Positions 24,915 through 32,443 of a DNA stretch of 39,118 bases are shown one piece after another (within the stretch, counting starts at the first letter, position 1; each line of letters opens with the position of its first letter). The position numbers and the translations under genes are program-made. The notes beneath the pieces were generated by a model. That model did not search any database. It saw nothing but the letters and a program-made list of their open reading frames with translations, and had not been told where the DNA came from. Origin of the DNA: JBBFMJ01 sp037441225 (GTDB taxonomy: Bacteria; Acidobacteriota; Thermoanaerobaculia; UBA2201); NCBI GenBank assembly GCA_037441225.1, contig JBBISU010000025.1, forward strand, positions 1 through 39,118. Direction: 5' to 3'.

Positions 24915-25975
24915 TGCTATTTCTTCCTTTAATAATTAAGGCAGATAGTGATAAATATTTTTTCTATCCTGCTGAAGAGGGGATTGAGAATAAATTTAAA
25001 TATAAAGAAGTTAAAATTTTTGGGCATAATTATTTTTATGTAAAATTTGATGAACTAAAAAAAATCTTTGAAGCTTATGAAGAAAAATATAATGAAAAGT
25101 TAAATGATTTTTTGAAAGATTTTGAAATTCCTCCGCAGTATTTTTTAGTAAGGGAGAAAAAATTTGAATTAAAGGAAATTTATTTTGTTGGAATTTTAAA
25201 TGTAACACCAGATTCTTTTTCTGATGGTGGTTTATTTTTTGATAAGGAAAAAGCAGTTGAAAGGGGAGTTGAAATGGTTGAAGAAGGAGCAGATATAATT
25301 GACATTGGTGGGCAGTCAACAAGGCCTGGTTCTGAGGAAATAAGTGAAGATGAAGAATTGGAAAGAGTTATACCTGTAATTGAAGAACTATCAAAAAAAA
25401 TAAATGTTCCTATTTCTATTGATACAACAAAAGCAAAGGTTGCAGAAGAAGCCTTTAAGGCAGGTGCAAGTATATTAAATGATATTTCAGCCCTTCACTT
25501 TGATGAGAATATGGCTTCATTTCTTGAAAAATGGAAACCCTCCTTAATTTTAATGCATATAAAAGGGAAACCAAAAGATATGCAAAAAGATACAACTTAT
25601 AACCATCTGCCATATGATATTTTATCTTTTTTATATGAAGGTATTGAAGTTGCAAGAAAATGTGGAGTTTCAAAGGAAAAAATAATAGTTGACCCTGGAA
25701 TTGGTTTTGGAAAGGACTTTGAACAAAATCTCTGGATCTTAAAGAATTTATCATTTCTTAAAATATTAGGATGCCCAATTTTAGTTGGCACCTCAAGGAA
25801 GTCCTTTATAGGAAAAATTTTAAATAATCAACCAAGGGAAAGAATTTATGGAACACTTGCTTCAAATTTGATTGCTTATAAGAAAGGAGCAAATTTTTTC
25901 AGAGTCCATGATGTAAAAGCCCATAAAGAATTTTTTAAGGTTTGGAAGGAAATTGAAGATGGTCAACTGGTATGA
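24914..25975 (+). CDS. folP: Dihydropteroate synthase with N-terminal extension
   Basis: FolP joins 6-hydroxymethyl-dihydropterin pyrophosphate and p-aminobenzoate in folate synthesis. The DHPS TIM barrel spans about residues 92-350: VGILNVTPDSFSDGG, DIGGQSTRPGS, SIDTTKAKVAEEA, ILNDISALH, DPGIGFGKD and GTSRKSF are all present. The protein is 353 residues against the usual ~270. The extra ~85 N-terminal residues begin with a short hydrophobic run and contain an acidic, Lys-rich helix; I do not recognise them as a domain. The start overlaps the ftsH stop (TAATG). Confidence 0.93.
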   Translation: MLFLPLIIKADSDKYFFYPAEEGIENKFKYKEVKIFGHNYFYVKFDELKKIFEAYEEKYNEKLNDFLKDFEIPPQYFLVREKKFELKEIYFVGILNVTPDSFSDGGLFFDKEKAVERGVEMVEEGADIIDIGGQSTRPGSEEISEDEELERVIPVIEELSKKINVPISIDTTKAKVAEEAFKAGASILNDISALHFDENMASFLEKWKPSLILMHIKGKPKDMQKDTTYNHLPYDILSFLYEGIEVARKCGVSKEKIIVDPGIGFGKDFEQNLWILKNLSFLKILGCPILVGTSRKSFIGKILNNQPRERIYGTLASNLIAYKKGANFFRVHDVKAHKEFFKVWKEIEDGQLV

Positions 25976-26729
25976 ACCTTTTTTGAATTTTTCCTTCCTT
26001 GATGCAATTGACATAATCCTTTGCGCTATATTAATTTACAATTTTTTGTTGTTAATAAAAGGCACAAGAATTGCCAATGTAGTATTAGGACTAATTATTT
26101 TTGTTGGTGTTTACTATGGAGCAAATTATTTAAAATTAAAAACATTAAAGACATTGCTTGGTCAATTATTCTTTTATTTGCCTTTGATTTTAATTCTTCT
26201 TTTCCAAAATGAAATTAGAAAACTTTTAACAAAACTTGCAAAAAATCCTTTTAAATGGCGCTTTCAAAAACCAGAAGAACATTTAATAAAGGAAATTGTT
26301 TTATCTGTAACTGCTTTAAGTTCAAAAAGGCAGGGGGCTTTAATTGTTTTTGAAAGAAATGATGGTTTAAGGGATTATATTGAAGCAGGGATACCTATAA
26401 ATGCTACTGTTTCTGCTGAAATATTAGAAACAATTTTTCTTCCCACTTCTCCTATCCATGATGGTGCTGTTATAATTCAAGGCGATACAATTGCTTCTGC
26501 TGGTTCCTTCCTTCCCTTATCTTTAAATCCTCTTTTAGCAAAAGATTATGGGACAAGGCATAGAGCAGCAATTGGAATATCAGAAGAAACAGATGCCATA
26601 AGTGTTGTTGTCTCTGAGGAAACGGGTGTAATTTCTCTTGCTGTAAATGGTCATATTCAAAGGTATTTAGATGCAAAATCATTAGAAGGGCTTTTGGTAG
26701 AATACATTGTAGCAAAGAGGAAAAAATGA
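25959..26729 (+). CDS. cdaA: Diadenylate cyclase (c-di-AMP synthase)
   Basis: CdaA makes the second messenger c-di-AMP from two ATP. The 256 residues have three N-terminal membrane helices (about 15-35, 38-55, 68-82) and a DAC domain with the two signature motifs, DGAVII at 168 and RHRAA at 200. Length matches CdaA. The ATG at 25959 is preceded by GGAAGGA at a good spacing; the TTG six bases upstream is unlikely. The end of folP overlaps the start by 17 bases. The order cdaA-cdaR-glmM is widely conserved. Confidence 0.95.
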   Translation: MVNWYEPFLNFSFLDAIDIILCAILIYNFLLLIKGTRIANVVLGLIIFVGVYYGANYLKLKTLKTLLGQLFFYLPLILILLFQNEIRKLLTKLAKNPFKWRFQKPEEHLIKEIVLSVTALSSKRQGALIVFERNDGLRDYIEAGIPINATVSAEILETIFLPTSPIHDGAVIIQGDTIASAGSFLPLSLNPLLAKDYGTRHRAAIGISEETDAISVVVSEETGVISLAVNGHIQRYLDAKSLEGLLVEYIVAKRKK

Positions 26730-27337
26730 GATTAAAAGAAAATATTTTTTTCTTACTTATATCTCTTTTTATCTCAATAATTATATGGTATGGCTTAACT
26801 TTTTCTACTTTGACAAAACAAGAAAGGTGGGAAAAAGTGGTGCAACTTAAAATTGCAATACCAAATAAATTGGTTTTAAAAAATTTAAATCCACAGGAAA
26901 TTAAAATTTACGGAAAGGGCTATAATCCAAAAGATGAAGAAGTTTCTGCCTTTATTTCTATTGATAAAACAAAAGAAGGACATTATAAAGTTAATATTTC
27001 AAAGGATGTAATAAAAGTTCCTCAAAATTGTGAAATTTATAAGATTGAACCACAGCAAGTTGATATAGAGTTAGAAAAAAAGATAAATAAAGAAGTACCT
27101 TTTGTAGTTTCAAAAGAAATTTCATCAAAATATAAAATTTTTATTGAGCCAAGATATGCAAAGATATCTGGTGGGGAGAGTATTTTAAAAAATTTTAGTG
27201 AATTTAAAATTCCTAACTTCCAAATTCCAAGCAAGATACCTTCAAACTTGCTCCTTCCATTAGCATCACCTAACAAAGATATAGAGCTTTTGTCTCCTTT
27301 AACAATTGAAATCAGGATTGAGGAGTTAAAAAAATGA
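26726..27337 (+). CDS. cdaR: YbbR-domain regulator of CdaA
   Basis: The 203-residue protein has one N-terminal membrane helix (about 7-27) followed by extracytoplasmic YbbR-like beta domains (such as NLNPQEIKIYGKGYNPKDEEVSAFISI). YbbR/CdaR proteins bind CdaA and adjust c-di-AMP synthesis. The protein is shorter than in Firmicutes, with probably two repeats instead of four. The ATG overlaps the cdaA stop by four bases. Confidence 0.9.
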   Translation: MRLKENIFFLLISLFISIIIWYGLTFSTLTKQERWEKVVQLKIAIPNKLVLKNLNPQEIKIYGKGYNPKDEEVSAFISIDKTKEGHYKVNISKDVIKVPQNCEIYKIEPQQVDIELEKKINKEVPFVVSKEISSKYKIFIEPRYAKISGGESILKNFSEFKIPNFQIPSKIPSNLLLPLASPNKDIELLSPLTIEIRIEELKK

Positions 27338-28641
27338 GGAAGCTTTTTGGAACAGATGGGATTAGAGGGAAAGCTTATGAATATCCCCTTGATAAAAAGA
27401 CAGTTTATAACCTTGGAAGGGTTATTGCAAAAATTTTGAAGAAAGAAAGCAAGTTTTTAATTGGAATGGATACAAGAGAAAGTTCTCCTTCCCTTGCTTC
27501 ATATCTTTTTTCTGGTTTGAAGAGTTTAAATTTTGAACCAGTTTTTTTAGGTGTTATATCTACCCCAGCTCTTTCATGGATTACAAAAAATTTTGAAGAT
27601 TGTGAAATTTCAGTTATGATTTCTGCATCCCATAATCCTTTTATAGATAATGGTTTGAAATTTTTTTCAAAGGAAGGCACAAAATTGTCAGAGGAAAAGG
27701 AAGATTTAATAGAAAGAATGCTTTTGGAAGAAAATGAAGAGATAATAGATTATCCTCTTCCTGAACCAAATGATGAAATAAAAAAAGATTACAAAAACTG
27801 GATTATTTCGCTTTTTTCAAAGAATTTTTTAAAGGGTTCAAAAATAATTTTAGATACAGCAAATGGGAGTTTATCTGGCTTTGCTCAAGAAGTTTTTAAA
27901 GAATATGGAGCAGAAGTCTTTTCTGTTGGTGCAGATCCAGATGGAAGAAATATAAATGAAGAAGTGGGCTCCCTTTATCCTCAAAAGGCAATTTCAAAGT
28001 TAAAAGAAACAGGTGCAGATTTGGCAATTTGCTTTGATGGAGATGGGGACAGGGTTTTGTTTATTTTACCACCTGATAAGATTTTAGATGGAGATGACAT
28101 TCTCTATATTTTAGCTTTAAATTTAAAGAAAAAAGGTATATTAAAAGATGCTATTGTTGCAACTTCTATGAGCAATTTGGGACTTGAAGTTGCTTTAAAG
28201 GAAAAAAATATTGTCCTTTACAGAACCCAGGTAGGTGATAAATATGTTTATGAAGAACTTAAGAAAAAGGATTTAATTTTAGGGGGAGAACAATCGGGAC
28301 ACATAATTTTAAGAAATTTTTCAAATACAGGTGATGGGCTTTTAATTGCTCTTTATGTGCTTTCTATTTTAAAAGAAAAAAAATTTAAATTTAAAATGTT
28401 TAAAAAATATCCACAAAAACTTGTTAATATTCCTGTCAAAGAAAAAATTCCTTTAAAAGAGATACCGAAATATCCTGATTTTTTAAAAGATTTGGAAAAA
28501 ATTATAGGAAATGGAAGATATGTTATAAGATATTCAGGAACGGAAAATCTTTTAAGAGCAATGTTTGAAGCAGAAAAGTCAGAAATAATAGAGATGGCAG
28601 AGAAAAAATTAATGGAATTTTTGAAGAATAATTTTAAGTAG
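27334..28641 (+). CDS. glmM: Phosphoglucosamine mutase
   Basis: GlmM converts glucosamine-6-phosphate to glucosamine-1-phosphate for UDP-GlcNAc and peptidoglycan synthesis. The 435 residues contain the phosphoserine loop ISASHNPFIDNG (Ser about 99), the magnesium loop DGDGDRVLF, GGEQSGHIIL for sugar binding, and the phosphate loop RYSGTENLLRAMFEAE. Length is normal. A GAGGAG Shine-Dalgarno precedes the ATG. As last gene of the cluster, it links c-di-AMP signalling to cell-wall precursor supply; CdaA and GlmM interact in other bacteria. Confidence 0.97.
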   Translation: MRKLFGTDGIRGKAYEYPLDKKTVYNLGRVIAKILKKESKFLIGMDTRESSPSLASYLFSGLKSLNFEPVFLGVISTPALSWITKNFEDCEISVMISASHNPFIDNGLKFFSKEGTKLSEEKEDLIERMLLEENEEIIDYPLPEPNDEIKKDYKNWIISLFSKNFLKGSKIILDTANGSLSGFAQEVFKEYGAEVFSVGADPDGRNINEEVGSLYPQKAISKLKETGADLAICFDGDGDRVLFILPPDKILDGDDILYILALNLKKKGILKDAIVATSMSNLGLEVALKEKNIVLYRTQVGDKYVYEELKKKDLILGGEQSGHIILRNFSNTGDGLLIALYVLSILKEKKFKFKMFKKYPQKLVNIPVKEKIPLKEIPKYPDFLKDLEKIIGNGRYVIRYSGTENLLRAMFEAEKSEIIEMAEKKLMEFLKNNFK

Positions 28642-28667
28642 AAATGTGTTTTAAAATCTTGTATAAT
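28639..28667 (+). promoter_or_regulatory. Leaderless promoter of the Hsp20 operon
   Basis: TAGAAA (28639-28644), a 17-base spacer and a perfect TATAAT (28662-28667) end six bases before the Hsp20 ATG. No HAIR-type palindrome (the usual HspR target) was visible nearby. Confidence 0.6.
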
Positions 28668-28673
28668 TAAATT

Positions 28674-29093
28674 ATGGCAGTTTATAAGTTTTATAGAATT
28701 AATGATTTAATTTCCTTGCAAGAGGAATTAAATAAAATATTTGAAGAATTGGAGAAGACATTTTTTGAGGAAGAAAAACAATGGGAAAGAGGATATTTTT
28801 TTGAGCCACCTATGGATGCCATTGAATATGATAATAAGTATATCTTTTTTATAGAACTGCCTGGCGTCTCTTTGAAAGATGTAGAATTGCATTTAGATGG
28901 CTCAAGTTTAATTGTTTCTGGTGAGAATCCTTTCCCTTTTGAAGGAGAAGGTGAGGAAGTTTTTTTAAGATCTGAATGCACTTATGGTCCTTTTAGAAAA
29001 ATAATAAGATTAGATAAGCCCTTTAATTCAGAAAATATTGATGCCACATTAAAAGAAGGAATTTTAAAAATTATAGTTTACAAAAAATTATGA
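28674..29093 (+). CDS. Small heat shock protein, Hsp20 family
   Basis: A 139-residue ATP-independent chaperone. The alpha-crystallin domain (about 48-139) shows PPMDAIEYDNKYIFFIELPGVSLKDVELHLDGSSLIVSGE, then FRKIIRLDKPFNSENIDATLKEGILKIIV. The N-terminal arm (1-45) is helical and acidic. No C-terminal IxI tail follows the domain, so assembly may differ from classic Hsp20. It is the first gene of the hsp20-hspR-sigma operon and overlaps hspR by four bases. Confidence 0.93.
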   Translation: MAVYKFYRINDLISLQEELNKIFEELEKTFFEEEKQWERGYFFEPPMDAIEYDNKYIFFIELPGVSLKDVELHLDGSSLIVSGENPFPFEGEGEEVFLRSECTYGPFRKIIRLDKPFNSENIDATLKEGILKIIVYKKL

Positions 29094-29455
29094 AAAAGGA
29101 AAAAAAATATTATCTTATTTCTGATGTAGCTGAAAAATTTGGTGTACATCCCCAAACATTGAGGTTATATGAAAGAGAAGGGCTTCTTGTTCCTATAAGG
29201 TCAGAAGGAAATACGAGGATGTACGATGAAGAGGCATTAAAAAAATTAAAAATAATATTAACCCTTACAAGAGAATTAGGTGTAAACCTTGCAGGCGTTG
29301 AAGTAATTTTAAATATGAGGGAAAAGATAATTAAGATGCAAAAGGATTTTTCCTTGATCCTTGAAAAAGTTAGAGAAGACATATTAAAAAAGAAAGTGGT
29401 ATCAGAAGAAAAAACTATAATCCCAGTCCCTCCATCATCTATTGTTAAAAAATAA
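29090..29455 (+). CDS. hspR: MerR-family HspR-like heat-shock repressor
   Basis: The 121-residue protein opens with a MerR helix-turn-helix, YYLISDVAEKFGVHPQTLRLYEREGLLVPIRSEGNTRMYDEEAL. The QTLRLYEREGLL and GNTRMY wing match HspR. A coiled-coil dimer helix follows. HspR represses chaperone genes and is relieved by heat; directly behind an Hsp20 gene that role is very likely autoregulatory. A HAIR operator was not found upstream, so the binding site may differ. Confidence 0.87.
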   Translation: MKKEKKYYLISDVAEKFGVHPQTLRLYEREGLLVPIRSEGNTRMYDEEALKKLKIILTLTRELGVNLAGVEVILNMREKIIKMQKDFSLILEKVREDILKKKVVSEEKTIIPVPPSSIVKK

Positions 29456-29457
29456 TA

Positions 29458-30327
29458 ATGAGAGAGATAAATCAGGAAGAAAAATTACTTCAAATTTATA
29501 TGGATGAAATATCCAAATATCCACTTCTTTCAGCAGAAGAAGAAAAAGAATTGGCAAAGAAAATCAGGGAAGGAGATAAGGAAGCTTTAAAAAAATTAAT
29601 TGAAAGTAATTTAAAACTGGTTGTTCATTTTGCAAAACAATTTAAAACCCCCGGTATTTCTATTATTGATTTAATAAATGAAGGAAACCTTGCCTTAATG
29701 AAGGCAGCTAAAAAATTCAATCCAGACAAAGATGTCAGATTTTCCACTTATGCAAGGTGGTGGATAAGAAATGCTTTATGGAGTGTTTTAACTCAAAAAT
29801 ATCCCTATTCTATAAGACCAAAGGATTTAGGGCATTTGTTATCAGTTGAAAAGATTGTGGAAAAATTAAAGGTTGAACTTAAAAGAATGCCTACCTTTGA
29901 AGAGATAAAAGAAGAGTTTGATAAAGAATACAAACCAAAGGGTTTTAAAATTTCTTTAATAGAATTGAAAAATTTATATGAAATTTCAAAAGATGCTTAT
30001 TCCTTTTCCTTTCCTATGGGTGATGATGAATCCTTTCCATCAGAAAGTATAGTCAAAGAAAAAAACATTTTAAACCCAGAGGCAGAACTTATAAAGCAAA
30101 GCTTAAAACAAGAATTGAGTGATATGATTAACAAACTCTCGGAAATTGAAAAAAAGGTTTTACAATTAAGGTTTGGATTGGGTAAAGAAAAAAAACCAAT
30201 GACCATTACAGAAGTTTCAAAGATTGTTGGGCTTTCAAGGGAAAGAGTAAGACAGATTGAAAAAAAAGCAATAAATAAATTAAGAAAAATATCCCAGTAT
30301 TACAGATTGGAGAGTTTTTTAAATTAA
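29458..30327 (+). CDS. RNA polymerase sigma-70 family factor
   Basis: The 289 residues contain region 1.2 (LLQIYMDEISKYPLLSAEEEKELAK), region 2 (NLKLVVHFAKQF, DLINEGNLALMKAAKKFNP, STYARWWIRNAL), region 3 (about 150-190), and region 4 (LQLRFGLGKEKKPMTITEVSKIVGLSRERVRQIEKKAINKLR). Region 1.1 is absent. Size and region 2 place it in the RpoD-like group 1/2 or RpoH class; I cannot separate these. Its position after hsp20 and hspR suggests a heat-shock or general-stress sigma factor. Confidence 0.9.
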   Translation: MREINQEEKLLQIYMDEISKYPLLSAEEEKELAKKIREGDKEALKKLIESNLKLVVHFAKQFKTPGISIIDLINEGNLALMKAAKKFNPDKDVRFSTYARWWIRNALWSVLTQKYPYSIRPKDLGHLLSVEKIVEKLKVELKRMPTFEEIKEEFDKEYKPKGFKISLIELKNLYEISKDAYSFSFPMGDDESFPSESIVKEKNILNPEAELIKQSLKQELSDMINKLSEIEKKVLQLRFGLGKEKKPMTITEVSKIVGLSRERVRQIEKKAINKLRKISQYYRLESFLN

Positions 30328-30328
30328 T

Positions 30329-31024
30329 ATGTCTGAGTGCAAAAAGTGTAATGGATTGAAATGGATTATTGAAAAAAAAACTGGAAAAGTTTTACCTTGT
30401 GAATGTCAAAAAATGACAAAAAAAGATTATGTTTTTTTACCTCCTCGTTTTAGTAAATGTACCTTTGAAAATTTTCAGACATACAAGCAAGCACAATTGT
30501 TTCAAGCAAAAAAGGCAGCAGAAGAATTTTCAAAAAAGTTCCCCATTGTTGATTTTGGACTTATCTTTATAGGACCAAATGGGGTAGGGAAAACACACCT
30601 GGCATGTGCAATTTTAAATAAAATTCATAAAGAAAAAAATATAAAGGGTTTATTTTTGGACTATTCAAATTTAAATTTTCAATTAAAAGATACATTTTTT
30701 GGAAACGAGGAAGAATCAGTAAATTCTTTGATAGAAAATTTTATTGAAACACCTCTTTTGGTAGTTGATGATTTGGGCTCAGTGAAGCCATCAAACTGGT
30801 TCCTTGACATTGTGTATGAGATTATAAACCAAAGATATTTGAAGAACAAAGTTATGATATTGACATCGGCATATCAGATAACAGAAGATTCCTCAAAGGA
30901 AAATTTATACTCAAGGGTAGGGGATGCCCTTGTATCAAGAATACTTGAAGTATGCAAAGTAGTTGAAATTCAGGCAAAGGATCATAGAAAGGAAGTATTC
31001 CAGGTAGGACACAAAAATAAATAA
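30329..31024 (+). CDS. DnaC/IstB-like AAA+ ATPase with zinc finger (helicase-loader type)
   Basis: The 231-residue protein starts with a four-cysteine motif (CKKCNGLKWI ... VLPCECQK, residues 4-26), probably zinc binding. The AAA+ ATPase of the DnaC/DnaA type follows: Walker A GPNGVGKTHLA (about 86-96) and Walker B LLVVDDLGS (about 145-153), then RVGDALVSRILEVCKVVEI (sensor/arginine region). Such proteins load the replicative helicase. Four-Cys N-termini occur in DnaI/DnaC-like loaders. It follows the sigma gene by one base, an unusual location that ties replication to the heat-shock operon. A transposon-borne IstB is unlikely, as no transposase is near. Confidence 0.82.
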   Translation: MSECKKCNGLKWIIEKKTGKVLPCECQKMTKKDYVFLPPRFSKCTFENFQTYKQAQLFQAKKAAEEFSKKFPIVDFGLIFIGPNGVGKTHLACAILNKIHKEKNIKGLFLDYSNLNFQLKDTFFGNEEESVNSLIENFIETPLLVVDDLGSVKPSNWFLDIVYEIINQRYLKNKVMILTSAYQITEDSSKENLYSRVGDALVSRILEVCKVVEIQAKDHRKEVFQVGHKNK

Positions 31025-31040
31025 ATTTATCTTTATTTTT
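31013..31040 (+). terminator. AT-only inverted repeat at the end of the operon
   Basis: AAAAATAAA (31013-31021) and TTTATTTTT (31032-31040) are perfect complements overlapping the stop codon of the loader gene. With no G-C pairs the hairpin is weak, so termination by this element is uncertain. Confidence 0.2.
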
Positions 31041-31181
31041 ATTTTACAATCTAAATGGTTATTCTACAATAATTGGCAATTAAAATTTTTCCCCTAAAAT
31101 TACCAAAATTATATTAATTATAAAAACAAATTTTTAAATTATGATTTTGTTATTCCATAATTAAGATCATAAAATTCTTAT

Positions 31182-31209
31182 TTGACTTTTTGAAATGTTT
31201 AGTTATAAT
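31182..31209 (+). promoter_or_regulatory. Leaderless promoter of the serpin gene
   Basis: TTGACT (31182-31187), a 16-base spacer and a perfect TATAAT (31204-31209) end six bases before the ATG at 31216. The -10 lies inside the longer frame that begins at 31195, so that earlier ATG is not the real start. Confidence 0.65.
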
Positions 31210-31215
31210 TATGTT

Positions 31216-32412
31216 ATGAATAAGATAAATGCTTGCTTTTTAGTACCTTTTTTCTTAATTTTATTTCTTTCAAAGCAAAATCCAAAGATTTCAGAGGGTT
31301 TTAGAGATTATTCTGATTCAATAAACAGATTTACCTTTGAAATTTATTCAAAAATTCAAGAGGAAAATCAAAATAATAATTTATTTATTTCAGGTTATAG
31401 CATTCATAATGCAATTGAAATGGTTTATGAAGGGGCAATAGGAAAAAGTGCAGAAGAAATTGAAAAAGTTCTTTATATAAATCCTGAAAATAAAAATAGA
31501 TTGGCTATTTTAAAAAGTTTAATTGAAGAACTAAATAAGGAAGAAAAAAATAAATTGCTTGTGGCAAATGCTTTATGGGTTCAAAAGGACTATAAAATTT
31601 TAAAAGATTATTTAAATATAATTGAGAAGTATTATTTTGGGAAAGCAAATAATCTGGATTTTGCAAAAGATCCAGAAAATTCAAGGAAGATTATAAATGA
31701 TTGGGTTGAAAAGAAGACATCAAATAAAATAAAGGATTTAATTCCAGAGGGTTGCTTGAATTCTTCTATAAAAATGGTTTTAACAAATGCTATTTATTTT
31801 AAAGGAAATTGGCTTTTAAAATTTGATGAGAATTTAACAAAAGAAGAAGATTTTAGAACCGAAAATAAAGAAGTTGTTAAAGCTGAAATGATGAGGACAA
31901 AGGGTAAGGAATTTTACTATGGAGAAGATGAAAGATTTCAAGTCCTTGAGATGGATTATGAAGGGGAAAGCCTTTCAATGGTTTTTTTGCTTCCAAAAAA
32001 TGGGGACTTAAATATAAGTTATGATACTTTCAAAGAATTAAAAAATAGATTAAATAAACAAAAAGTAGATGTTTTTATTCCGAAATTTAAATTTGAGAAA
32101 AAATATTTTATTAATTCAGTTTTAAATGATTTAGGAATAAAATCTGCTTTTTCAAACCTTGCAGATCTTTCAGGGATAACTGGAAAGAAGGATTTAAAAA
32201 TTAGCGATGTTATCCATCAGTCCTTTATCCAGGTGGATGAAAAAGGGACAGAAGCAGCTGCTGCAACTGGTATAACTTTGAGAGTTACATCGGTTTTAAT
32301 TGAAAAGATTCCAGTTTTTAGGGCAGACCATCCATTTATCTTTTTTGTCCAGCATAAGAAAACAGGGGTTATTTTATTTGTTGGAAAGGTTTCAAATCCA
32401 AAGGTGAGTTGA
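31216..32412 (+). CDS. Secreted serpin (serine/cysteine protease inhibitor)
   Basis: The 398-residue protein has an N-terminal hydrophobic signal (MNKINACFLVPFFLILFLSK) and a full serpin fold: NLFISGYSIHNAIEMVYEGA, ANALWVQKDY, TNAIYFKGNWLLKF, MVFLLPK, and the C-terminal signature FRADHPFIFFVQHKKTGVILFVGKV. The hinge before the reactive loop, EKGTEAAAATG, has the small residues needed for loop insertion, so it should be inhibitory. Counting from the hinge puts P1 near Thr in ITLRVTSVL, so chymotrypsin- or elastase-like targets are more likely than trypsin, with low confidence. Serpins are rare in bacteria, mostly in thermophiles and gut species. The start at 31216 follows the promoter; the longer form from 31195 adds seven residues. 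Confidence 0.93.
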   Translation: MNKINACFLVPFFLILFLSKQNPKISEGFRDYSDSINRFTFEIYSKIQEENQNNNLFISGYSIHNAIEMVYEGAIGKSAEEIEKVLYINPENKNRLAILKSLIEELNKEEKNKLLVANALWVQKDYKILKDYLNIIEKYYFGKANNLDFAKDPENSRKIINDWVEKKTSNKIKDLIPEGCLNSSIKMVLTNAIYFKGNWLLKFDENLTKEEDFRTENKEVVKAEMMRTKGKEFYYGEDERFQVLEMDYEGESLSMVFLLPKNGDLNISYDTFKELKNRLNKQKVDVFIPKFKFEKKYFINSVLNDLGIKSAFSNLADLSGITGKKDLKISDVIHQSFIQVDEKGTEAAAATGITLRVTSVLIEKIPVFRADHPFIFFVQHKKTGVILFVGKVSNPKVS

Positions 32413-32437
32413 AATTTAAAAAGAATAAAACTATAAT
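32409..32437 (+). promoter_or_regulatory. Leaderless promoter of the BsuPI-domain gene, overlapping the serpin stop
   Basis: TTGAAA (32409-32414), a 17-base spacer and a perfect TATAAT (32432-32437) end six bases before the ATG at 32444. The -35 box includes the serpin stop codon. Confidence 0.65.
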
Positions 32438-32443
32438 ATTATT

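Noticed and set aside
28642..28673. HAIR operator (CTTGAGT-N7-ACTCAAG) before Hsp20
   Set aside because: No such palindrome occurs in the promoter region; a CTTGCAAG at about 28717 is inside the gene and does not match.
30329..31024. IstB transposition helper of an insertion sequence
   Set aside because: There is no transposase or terminal repeat nearby; the gene is the fourth of a housekeeping operon and has a Cys4 N-terminus.
31195..31215. Serpin start at the upstream ATG
   Set aside because: The -10 box lies inside these seven codons, so they would not be transcribed from the visible promoter.
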